From: DASRHD01 sp035485575
GTDB taxonomy: Bacteria > Verrucomicrobiota > Verrucomicrobiia > Opitutales > Opitutaceae
Length of the DNA stretch: 64,000 nt
Direction: 5' to 3'
Assembly (NCBI GenBank): GCA_035485575.1
Contig: DATHNW010000026.1
Span: forward strand, 62,001-126,000
Below are positions 53,434 to 60,702 of this stretch, piece after piece. The notes beneath the pieces are model-generated. The model searched no databases. It had not been told where the DNA came from and saw only the letters and a program-made list of their open reading frames with translations. The translations under genes and the position numbers were made by a program. Position 1 is the first letter of the stretch. Every line of letters starts with the position of its first letter.

Positions 53434-54621
53434 TCACGGGGCGATTTCCTTTTCCAGCGTGAAATAAAAGGTCGCTCCGCGATCGACGGCTGCGTCCGCC
53501 CAGACCCGCCCGCCATGCCGGTGGACGATTTGCTGCACGATGGCGAGGCCCACGCCCGTGCCTTCGTATTCGTCCACGCCGTGCAAGCGCTGGAAGACGC
53601 CGAAAAGTTTGTGGGCGTGGCGCATGTCGAAGCCGGTCCCGTTGTCGCGGACGAAAAAGGCGTCGGCGCCGTTGGTCTTCACGCATCCGACCTCGATCTC
53701 GGCTTTTTCCCGCTTGCCGGTGTATTTCAGGGCGTTGGAAAGCAGGTTGGTCCAGACTTGCTTCAGCAACGCCGGGTCGCCTTCGCAGGACGGCAGTTCG
53801 CCGAGATCGATCCTGATCTGGCGGCTTTCACCCGGGGCCTGCAAATCGACGAGCGTCGCACTCACCAGCTGCCCCGTCTTCACCGTCTGCTTTCGCAAGG
53901 GCTGCCGGCTCAGCCGCGAGAACGCCAGGAGATCGTCGATCAATTTGCCCATCCGCTGCGCGCCCTCGCGGACCATCTGCAGCCGGCGCTGGCCCTCCGG
54001 GGGCAGCATCGGCCCGAAATCCTCCAGCACCATCCGGGAAAATCCGTCCACGACACGCAGCGGCGCGCGCAAATCGTGCGACACCGAGTAGGAAAACGTC
54101 TCCAGCTCCCGGTTCGCCGTTTCGAGCTGGGCGGTGCGTTCGAGCACGCGTTTTTCCAGTTCGGCGTTCAACCGGTGGATTTCCTCCTCCGCCCGTTTGC
54201 GCGCGGTGATGTCGCGGATTATCCCCAGCAGGTTGCCATCCGGCATCATGGTCGCGATCACTTCCGCCTCGAAGGTGGAGCCGTCCTTGCGCCGGAACTG
54301 CCATTCCCGGTAGTGATCGAGCCGGGCGTTGAGCGTGTTCAACGCCGGAGCGATCTGGTTGACCTCCGTCTGCGTGACAATGTCAGAAGCGTGCAGCCCG
54401 ATCAATTCGTCGCGGGTATAGCCCAGCATCCGGCAAATGTCGGGATTGGCGTCGATGTAGTAACTCTGGGTATCGGCGATGACGATGCCATGCGGCGCAT
54501 ATTCGAAGAGCGTGCGATAGCGTCCCTCGATCGCCTGCCGCGCCTCTTCCGCGAGCTTGCGCGCGATCGTGAGGTCACCGACCTCCTTCTGCGATGCCCT
54601 GAGTTGTTCGTCAGGGTGCAT
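53434..54621 (-). CDS. PAS domain sensor histidine kinase
   Basis: 395 residues: PAS domain (about 34-140; RYRTLFEYAPHGIVIADTQSYYIDANPDICRMLGYTRD region), coiled coil, HisKA with H182 (SVSHDLRAPLRVVDGF, the phytochrome-like subtype) and intact HATPase with N296 (LLSNALKYT), G1 DNGTGFD and GTGVGLAI. No transmembrane segment, so it is a cytoplasmic sensor. The ATG at 54621 has GGGAAG upstream; an earlier ATG at 54744 is in frame. The downstream hybrid's receiver domain is the natural phosphate acceptor. Confidence 0.9.
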   Translation of the reverse strand: MHPDEQLRASQKEVGDLTIARKLAEEARQAIEGRYRTLFEYAPHGIVIADTQSYYIDANPDICRMLGYTRDELIGLHASDIVTQTEVNQIAPALNTLNARLDHYREWQFRRKDGSTFEAEVIATMMPDGNLLGIIRDITARKRAEEEIHRLNAELEKRVLERTAQLETANRELETFSYSVSHDLRAPLRVVDGFSRMVLEDFGPMLPPEGQRRLQMVREGAQRMGKLIDDLLAFSRLSRQPLRKQTVKTGQLVSATLVDLQAPGESRQIRIDLGELPSCEGDPALLKQVWTNLLSNALKYTGKREKAEIEVGCVKTNGADAFFVRDNGTGFDMRHAHKLFGVFQRLHGVDEYEGTGVGLAIVQQIVHRHGGRVWADAAVDRGATFYFTLEKEIAP

Positions 54622-54803
54622 GGAACACTTCCCGCCGCATCCGGCATTCCGCGGTCGATACGTTAATCGCGTGTTGCATGCTTCAAGCCCGATCCGAAAG
54701 AGCGGGTGATTTATGACATGCTGCACCGCCATTTTGCGATGCATTTCGGGACACCGGGCAACGCCGGCTCACCCACCCCGCCTTTTCCTGCCGCCAGACG
54801 GCC

Positions 54804-55715
54804 CTAGGGCAGGATCCGGTCCTTGGTCTGCGAACTGATGACGGCCTCCGGCGATTTTATGGGAATCTTGGGGGCCCATTTCAGCCACGTCTTGTCCGCC
54901 TCGTCGGCGAGGGTGAACCGGGTCTCCTCCGACGCTGCGGGCGCGAGCGGGCTGTCGTCAGGAGTGGCGAAGGCAACGCCGCCTGTGATGAGCGATTCAA
55001 GCGACGTGTTCTTGAGCTCGGCTCCGCCGAAGAGGCTGGCCTTGAAGGAAAATCCGCCCGTGTTCCAAAACTGGGAATTGGTGCGCACGAGATCGACATA
55101 CGGCGCCTCCAGATGAATACGGATCAAGACCATCGTGGAATCATCGGAAAGGCGGCTGGACTCCACCGCGCCGACCTTGAATTCGCGGTAGAAGACCGGG
55201 GCGCCCGTGGTCAGCGAACCGAGGCGGCCGCTCTGCAGGATAAAGGTGCGGCCCCCGTCGCTGACGTTCGGGGCCGGCGTCTTGTCGAGGCCGGTGAAGT
55301 GCTCCGCCGGCGGCCCCTTGCCGGGCAGCACGTTGAGGCGCACACCGCTGACCAGCGTGTCGAGCCCGTGCACGCCGGAGAAGCCGATCTCGGGATGCAC
55401 GATCCAGAATTGCGCGCCCTCGCCGGCGAGCGATGCGGCGCTCCGCTTCAGGCGCACGCGAAGACTGACTCCGCTCAGACCTGGCTTGAGCTCCACCGAC
55501 TCCACTGTGCCGGCGGTCACGCCTTTGTATTCAAGCATGGTCCGGCCGGCCTCGACGCCCGACCCGTCGGCAAAATCGATCGTGATCTCCGGCCCGCGAT
55601 TGTGCAGTTCGCGGAAACCCATCCAGCCGCCAATCGCGATTGCGATCAAAGGCACCACCCAGATGAGCGGAAAGGAGGAGGCGCGGGACACTTTTGGGGA
55701 GGGAGGAGAGCTCAT
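54804..55715 (-). CDS. PqiB-like MCE protein
   Basis: 303 residues: one N-terminal membrane helix (FPLIWVVPLIAIAIGGWMGF) and two MCE domains (about 40-130, starting ITIDFADGSGVEAGRTMLEYKGV, and about 150-240, SGRLGSLTTGAPVFYREFKVG). E. coli PqiB has three MCE domains and 546 residues, so this is a short form. The start ATG overlaps the stop of the PqiA half upstream (ATGA, 55712-55715). Its partner membrane proteins are the two PqiA-type genes ahead. Confidence 0.9.
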   Translation of the reverse strand: MSSPPSPKVSRASSFPLIWVVPLIAIAIGGWMGFRELHNRGPEITIDFADGSGVEAGRTMLEYKGVTAGTVESVELKPGLSGVSLRVRLKRSAASLAGEGAQFWIVHPEIGFSGVHGLDTLVSGVRLNVLPGKGPPAEHFTGLDKTPAPNVSDGGRTFILQSGRLGSLTTGAPVFYREFKVGAVESSRLSDDSTMVLIRIHLEAPYVDLVRTNSQFWNTGGFSFKASLFGGAELKNTSLESLITGGVAFATPDDSPLAPAASEETRFTLADEADKTWLKWAPKIPIKSPEAVISSQTKDRILP

Positions 55716-56236
55716 GAGGTTGAAGAAGAGGGTTCGCGCCAGAGGAGGTGCGGATCGAATGCCTGGGTGGCGAGCACCGTCAGCACCACCGCGGCCGCGA
55801 AGGCCACGATGCCGCCGCGCGGCTGGACGGTCGAAAGTTCGCCGAACTGCACCAGGCCCGCGAGAAACGCGGCCAGAAAGACGTCGAGCATCGACCAGCG
55901 CCCAATGAAATCGAGGGCGGCATAAAGCCGCGTCAGCCGCCGCGAATCCTCCGCAGCGCCCCGTCGCACATTCAACAGCAGCCAGCCTAGGCCCGCGAGC
56001 TTGAGCACCGGGATCAGGATGCTCGCGGTGAATACAATGATGGCGATGGCCCACAGGCCCTGCCGCCACAGCTCCACCACGCCGGAGAAAATGGTGTCGC
56101 TGCGATTATAACCGGAGCTCTCCGTGGTCAGGACGGGCAGCAGATTGGCCGGCACCAGCATGACCGCGGCAGCCAGCGCCAGCGCGGCGGCGGTGGAGGG
56201 ATTTTTGAACCGCGCAAGATAAGAGTGATGGCTCAT
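55712..56236 (-). CDS. PqiA-type membrane protein, second half-protein
   Basis: 174 residues with about four membrane segments, corresponding to one half of PqiA (AVMLVPANLLPVLTTES near the start, TASILIPVLKL and FIGRWSMLDVFLAAFLAGLVQFG later, both diagnostic). Both ends overlap neighbouring genes by four bases. The zinc-ribbon part is absent from this half and sits in the other gene. Confidence 0.88.
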   Translation of the reverse strand: MSHHSYLARFKNPSTAAALALAAAVMLVPANLLPVLTTESSGYNRSDTIFSGVVELWRQGLWAIAIIVFTASILIPVLKLAGLGWLLLNVRRGAAEDSRRLTRLYAALDFIGRWSMLDVFLAAFLAGLVQFGELSTVQPRGGIVAFAAAVVLTVLATQAFDPHLLWREPSSSTS

Positions 56237-56853
56237 GGCGTCGCGGGATGGGATTCGCCGGTGCCAGCAAGCGGCGCATCGAAATTGAAACTGTGCTGCG
56301 CGATCAGGAGCGAGAGGGCCATCGCGGCATAGAACCAGAATCCAACGCCGATCGTGACGTCGACGAGGCTGCCCAGCTTTATCAGGGCGACGAGGACGGC
56401 CAGCACCTGCACCTCGGGAATCGCCCAATGCTCGAGGACATGGGCGACGCGGAATAAAATCCGCAAACCGGCCGGCGGCCAGCCGAGGCGCGAAGGAGCA
56501 TGCAGGGCCGCCAGGGTCACGAGCAGGACGAGCGGCAGAAGTCCGCCGCAAAGAAAAACCAGCACGGCCATCGCACGCATGCCGCCGTTCCACAAGCTGC
56601 TCACGCTGGTGAAGAGCAGGCTGGTCCGCTCGTCGCCCAGCTTGCCTGCGCTGACGAACGGCAGCAGGACCGCAGGCACGGCGAGCGCCAGACCAGTGAG
56701 GGAAAAAACCAGTGCCGTGTCGGGCCCCAGCCCCGCGCCCTTGGCCAGCACGGCATCGCAGCGCACGCACAATGCCTTCTCGCCCGGCTCAAGTTGAACC
56801 GGCCGGTGTTCCTGTCCGCATAAGTGACATGTCAGGTGGACCTCCTGGGTCAT
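56233..56853 (-). CDS. PqiA-type membrane protein, first half with zinc ribbon
   Basis: 206 residues: an N-terminal zinc ribbon CHLCG...CVRCDAVL (two CxxC pairs, residues 9-12 and 29-32) followed by about four membrane segments, and HWAIPEVQVLAVLVALIKLGSLVDVTIGVG, a PqiA signature. In E. coli, PqiA joins two such halves in one chain; here they are separate genes. Together with PqiB-like they form a lipid-transport system between membranes. ATG 56853. Confidence 0.88.
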   Translation of the reverse strand: MTQEVHLTCHLCGQEHRPVQLEPGEKALCVRCDAVLAKGAGLGPDTALVFSLTGLALAVPAVLLPFVSAGKLGDERTSLLFTSVSSLWNGGMRAMAVLVFLCGGLLPLVLLVTLAALHAPSRLGWPPAGLRILFRVAHVLEHWAIPEVQVLAVLVALIKLGSLVDVTIGVGFWFYAAMALSLLIAQHSFNFDAPLAGTGESHPATP

Positions 56854-57084
56854 CGTTGGAATGGGATGCCGAACACGATATTCTTCGGCCGGACGACGCG
56901 ATAGGGGGTGTTACCCGCATGGGCGCGCTCCCTGAAATCCGCCTCGATGGAAGGCGGCCATCCCCTCTTCCCGGAAAAATGCGGCCACAGGCTGGCGGTC
57001 CCGTTCATGGAGCAGCCATTGACCCCGGCGCCCTCCCTTCGTTCCGCCGGCAAAAGACCGGCCAGGAAAGCGCGGCAACCAAAT

Positions 57085-57111
57085 GCCGCCGGAAACGGGG
57101 CTTCCGGCGGC
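57085..57111 (-). terminator. Hairpin after the large secreted protein gene
   Basis: GCCGCCGGAA (57085-57094) pairs with TTCCGGCGGC (57102-57111) across seven bases; on the minus strand ATTTGGTTG follows. It begins nine bases after the stop at 57120. The rest of 56854-57119 holds nothing I can support. Confidence 0.6.
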
Positions 57112-57119
57112 GTTCGTTG

Positions 57120-59180
57120 TTACTGATGCAGGGACCACCAACCGGTGATATTGGCCGGTGCGATCGAGGGCCCCATGGACCCCTGGCCGATATAATGATC
57201 GTTAAGATCGGAGACCGCACCGGTAGTGATGGGGCCCATGGCGGCCGCGGTGCCTTCGGCGGTGTCAGTCGAGGCATTGAACCACGCATTCTTGATCGTC
57301 TGCGACGAACCGGACACGCCGAGGATTTTCTCGGCGAAGGCCTTCGGAAATGCACCCGCGCTATAGGCGGCACCCGATGCGAAGCCGGTGAAGATATGCA
57401 GGCCGCCGAAGGCTGCGCCCCATCTTTGGTGGGTGTTCAGACCGGCTCCGTCCGTCACGTCGAGGCATTCGCAGAGCAGACCGGCCAGCCAATACAGGCG
57501 GTCGTTGGAACCCTCGGGACCCCAGGAATGGTCGTAATTCACATTGTACGTGTGCGTGGGCATCTGCACGGTTCCGCCCGGATTGCCGGGGCGCAGCAAG
57601 TTCACGTCGTTGTTGTAGTCGGACTGAGGCGCCCCGGGGTACATGGCGGTGAACCCATCCGGCCAGCCGTCACCGTTGACCAGGACGAGATTGGCGGTGT
57701 TGATGCCCCAATTGGAATAATCGGCATCGCCATTGATCCAGGGCTTGGCCGGCAGCGTTCCCGGTTTCGAAGGTTTGATATAGTCGCCCGGCCAGGAATC
57801 GTCGCCCAACCAGCAAAATTTCTGCGATCCCGCGCCCGGGTTGGACATGCCCTGCTGCCAGCCCACGCGTTCCTGCGTCCATTCCTCCGGTTCACCGGGG
57901 CTTTCGCAACCGTAGCAGGCCGTCCCATGCGAACCGCCGCCATGGGATTGCGAAATGATCGGCTGCGCCTGGACCGGGATGGTCTGGCTGGCCAGGACCG
58001 CGATCCCGTTCGCATCGATCACCGTGACCGACACAATCTCATTCAAGGCCACCGTCTCGTTCGGCGCGAATTCCGTGCCTTCACGCGGCACGGCCCGGGC
58101 CAGCGGGACATAGCGGACCGAGCTGTCTCTGCTTTCGAGCACCGCCGGATTCGATCCGGTCCACACATACGTATAGGGCGCGCGGCCCCCGCTGGCTTCA
58201 ACCCCCGCCTCGACCCGGCTGCTGCCGGAGCCGGATACCTTGAATTGGATCGAGGGGACATACGCGGGGTCGTCCGTGGCCAGAATCAGCCGCTCTTTCG
58301 TCGTTTTCACCGATCGGCTGCCGGTGGCGGGATCCTTCATCTCGATGGTCCCGGTGTACGCGTACCAGGGGATGATGCTCGTGGGATTGAGTGGCTCTCC
58401 CTTGGCCGCCGCATTGTCGAAAGGCGGGCACCAATAAACCAGCCTCAGTTTGATTTTCGCGCCGGCCGGCAGCAGCCTCGCGATCCGGCTCCTCGCCTCG
58501 GTTTCGGAAATGATTTTTACCTTCGATCCCTCCTTCACCTCGCGCCAGCCGTAATACAATTGAATGACGCTCCCTTTGGCGTTGTAGGCCACCTGCAGTT
58601 GGGCGCCCGGACCGATGAAGGGAATGCCATTGGGGGCGGCGAACTTGTAATTCACCTTGGTGTCGAGCTTCCGTTCGACGGAAATCACCGCTCCCGCGTC
58701 GTTCGTATAGGAGGCCGCGAACACCGTGTTGCCGGCGACCGCCTTCGCGGATTCAAGATGAAGTCCGGCCGAGGCAAAGGCGGCGGAAGCCGCCTTCAAG
58801 GCAGACGCAGAATCCAAGACCCTCTGCTTCTTAAGTGCATCGAAGTCGATGGCCTCGAAACTGATGGAGGCGTCCTGATTCTCATCCCGTGACATCGCCT
58901 TCAGCTTTTCCAATTGAGCGGGATCCGTCACCGGGCGGGTGGGAACATTGAGATACTCGCTGAAATCCGCGTAAGACACGACCCCGCGCTGCACCGAGAG
59001 CTTTTCCCGGGGAAGCTTGAGGCTCCCGGCCAGCCCCTTCACCTGTGCTTCGCCCGCCCCGCTTTGGATGACCTCGTAAACCGGAAGCTCATCCACCTGC
59101 GCACGGCCACGCAAACACGGGCCCAAAAGGAAGCCGGCCCCGGCAACGATCATGATCGAGATCCGATTATGGTTTTTCAT
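57120..59180 (-). CDS. Large secreted protein of unknown function
   Basis: 686 residues with a signal peptide (1-27, GPCLRGRAQ). Residues 30-300 form mixed alpha/beta segments, including a strand-rich part (FAAPNGIPFIGPGAQLQVAYN) and a Tyr/Trp-rich region (LRLVYWCPPFDN). About 310-400 resembles an Ig-like domain (GRAPYTYVWTGSNPAVLESR). The C-terminal 280 residues are rich in Trp, Gly and Asn with CYGC, CLCEC-like cysteines (WLAGLLCECLDV) and HIFTGFASGAAYSAGAF, suggesting a disulphide-bonded extracellular domain. I recognise no family with confidence. Single gene between the PqiA operon and a repeat cluster. Confidence 0.75.
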   Translation of the reverse strand: MKNHNRISIMIVAGAGFLLGPCLRGRAQVDELPVYEVIQSGAGEAQVKGLAGSLKLPREKLSVQRGVVSYADFSEYLNVPTRPVTDPAQLEKLKAMSRDENQDASISFEAIDFDALKKQRVLDSASALKAASAAFASAGLHLESAKAVAGNTVFAASYTNDAGAVISVERKLDTKVNYKFAAPNGIPFIGPGAQLQVAYNAKGSVIQLYYGWREVKEGSKVKIISETEARSRIARLLPAGAKIKLRLVYWCPPFDNAAAKGEPLNPTSIIPWYAYTGTIEMKDPATGSRSVKTTKERLILATDDPAYVPSIQFKVSGSGSSRVEAGVEASGGRAPYTYVWTGSNPAVLESRDSSVRYVPLARAVPREGTEFAPNETVALNEIVSVTVIDANGIAVLASQTIPVQAQPIISQSHGGGSHGTACYGCESPGEPEEWTQERVGWQQGMSNPGAGSQKFCWLGDDSWPGDYIKPSKPGTLPAKPWINGDADYSNWGINTANLVLVNGDGWPDGFTAMYPGAPQSDYNNDVNLLRPGNPGGTVQMPTHTYNVNYDHSWGPEGSNDRLYWLAGLLCECLDVTDGAGLNTHQRWGAAFGGLHIFTGFASGAAYSAGAFPKAFAEKILGVSGSSQTIKNAWFNASTDTAEGTAAAMGPITTGAVSDLNDHYIGQGSMGPSIAPANITGWWSLHQ

Positions 59181-59339
59181 GGTTTGATCTGTATTTTTTG
59201 ACTTACTTTAAGCTCTACTGACCGCAGCCAGTTGTTCGATGGCAGACAGGGATGAATTCCCTGCCGCATGCTTGTTCACATGTAAAAGCAAATAATTTGC
59301 AATTATGCGCGACGGGCAAATCTAAAGGCTAGCCCGGTA

Positions 59340-59710
59340 AAATTAACCATTTCGTCACAGAGGAGTGCTTCCCCCGGCCGCCTCTGCGCCTTTGCGTGAG
59401 AAAGGCGTGATTCTTAATTTCAACCACAGAGACACGGAGGCACGAAGGACTCAGAGAAAACTACCCTGAGTCTCTGCTTCTCTGCGCTCCTGCGTTAAAT
59501 CTGAGCTGAATTTCCACCGCGGAGACGCGGAGAGCGCTGAGATTGAATTCCGAGGAATTTCTCTGTGACCTCTGTTTTCCTCCGCGAGCTCTGCCGTTAA
59601 AAGTGTCGATACAGAGGAATTTTAACACAAAGACACGAAGGCACAGAGTTTTCAGAGAAAACCACTCTGAGTCTCTGCTTTTCTGCGCCTCCGCGTTAAA
59701 TCCTATTCCC
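59340..59710. repeat. Left cluster of palindromic 'CTCTGCG/TTTAACGC' repeats
   Basis: The 59181-59752 gap holds no gene. From about 59360 to 59703 it contains at least three tandem palindromic units, each starting near ACAGAGACAC or CGCGGAGACG and ending near CTGCGTTAAA. A 23-base segment (59491-59513) recurs exactly inverted at 63611-63633, and 25 bases (59617-59641) recur inverted with one mismatch at 63683-63707. Confidence 0.8.
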
Positions 59711-59752
59711 GATTTCCTGAATTTTCACCGCGTCCTGCGCTGGCACGAATGG

Positions 59753-60304
59753 TCAGGCCTTGTTCACGGGAAACGCGATGCCGAAATGGCCGCGCCATTT
59801 GGTGTTGATCACAAATTCCCAGCGGAAAAACGCATGGTGGGGTCCGCGTTGTTCATAAGGCGTGACCGAATGGGAAAGCAGGTCAATCTCCACGAGTATG
59901 CTGTCCGGCGTCTTGATCTTGGCCGGCAGCACGAGCGAGTAGTCCGTCAGCCAGGCCTCGACGGTTTTCTTCTCCAGCCCGGCCAGGAAAAGCGCATGCA
60001 CGATGCCCACCTGGCACAAAAACGCGGTGGCGTTGAAAACCGTGAGATGAAACGCCGGATCGGTCGGGGAGGAAAAATACCGGGGCATGCGACAGGCCGC
60101 CCGGGCGCTTCGCCCCTCCACCTCAACGCGATCAATACAGTGCTCGTCTTCCCGGAATCCCTCCGCCCAGTAGGGCGAGAGCAGGGACTGCAGGGCCTCC
60201 CCCTCCAGACGGCCCTTGCGAAAAATCTGAATCATGCGGGGAACGCCGCCCGCTTTGGCTGCGACCGGCGCCGGAGGATCGTGAAGTATGGTCACAGAGC
60301 ACAT
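59753..60304 (-). CDS. Protein of unknown function, possible hotdog fold
   Basis: About 183 residues from ATG 60304 (a TTG at 60334 or ATG at 60235 are alternatives; none has a good ribosome site). A long hydrophobic helix (HLTVFNATAFLCQVGIVHALFLAGL, about 95-119 region) followed by strands such as AWLTDYSLVLPAKI and ILVEIDLLSHSV recalls thioester dehydratase/thioesterase hotdog folds, but no catalytic motif is certain. It is the next full-length gene after the nuclease-type toxin on the same strand, 394 bases away. Confidence 0.6.
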   Translation of the reverse strand: MCSVTILHDPPAPVAAKAGGVPRMIQIFRKGRLEGEALQSLLSPYWAEGFREDEHCIDRVEVEGRSARAACRMPRYFSSPTDPAFHLTVFNATAFLCQVGIVHALFLAGLEKKTVEAWLTDYSLVLPAKIKTPDSILVEIDLLSHSVTPYEQRGPHHAFFRWEFVINTKWRGHFGIAFPVNKA

Positions 60305-60698
60305 GGTCGTTGCGGGCAGGAACAGTGGAGTCAAACCCGATTCGATTAAATCGGCTTATAGCAAACCATTATCGAATACGGTCGTTTTATGCTCCAGGCA
60401 TCCTATATTAACTCTCCGTTAGTGAAGCTTTTCATAGCAGGAAGCTTATGCAGCTTACGTGCCAATCGCTCGCCCGAAGCAGCCGTTTTTCATTCGTGAA
60501 GCCGCGCTTTTTTGCGCCGCCGGGCATTCTGCGGGAAGCGGGCCCGGCGATTATAATCCGGGCTCGCGCGAGCCGGTCAGTTTCGGTCTCTATATTGGAG
60601 AGCCCGTTATTTAATATAATTCAATACAGATTAAATTACGGCCGGCCAAACCGGATCCAGTTTGCGTCCGCCGGCGTCCAGGGCCGCATGGAATTCCC
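60305..60698. other. Gene-poor gap downstream of the toxin-like gene
   Basis: The gap is AT-rich in parts (60601-60640) and holds a perfect 14-base palindrome GGCTCGCGCGAGCC (60561-60574). Only a 23-codon reading frame (60631-60702), overlapping the toxin stop, starts here. I see no intact immunity-type gene. Confidence 0.5.
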
Positions 60699-60702
60699 TC
60701 AT
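60631..60702 (-). pseudogene. Very short frame coupled to the toxin stop, possible gene remnant
   Basis: ATG at 60702 overlaps the toxin stop (ATGA). It runs 23 codons (MREFHAALDAGGRKLDPVWP...) and ends in TAA inside AT-rich DNA. The coupling is typical of toxin-immunity pairs but the frame is too short to encode an immunity protein. It could be chance or a truncated remnant. Confidence 0.3.

Noticed and set aside
53336..53686. 116-codon frame overlapping the PAS kinase gene end
   Set aside because: Out of frame with the kinase C-terminus and Arg-rich; a shadow. The rest of the 53175-53433 gap shows no missing response regulator.
59753..60304. Immunity protein for the upstream nuclease-type protein
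   Set aside because: It is 394 bases away and its sequence suggests a hotdog enzyme fold; nothing specific supports immunity, so it is kept as unknown.
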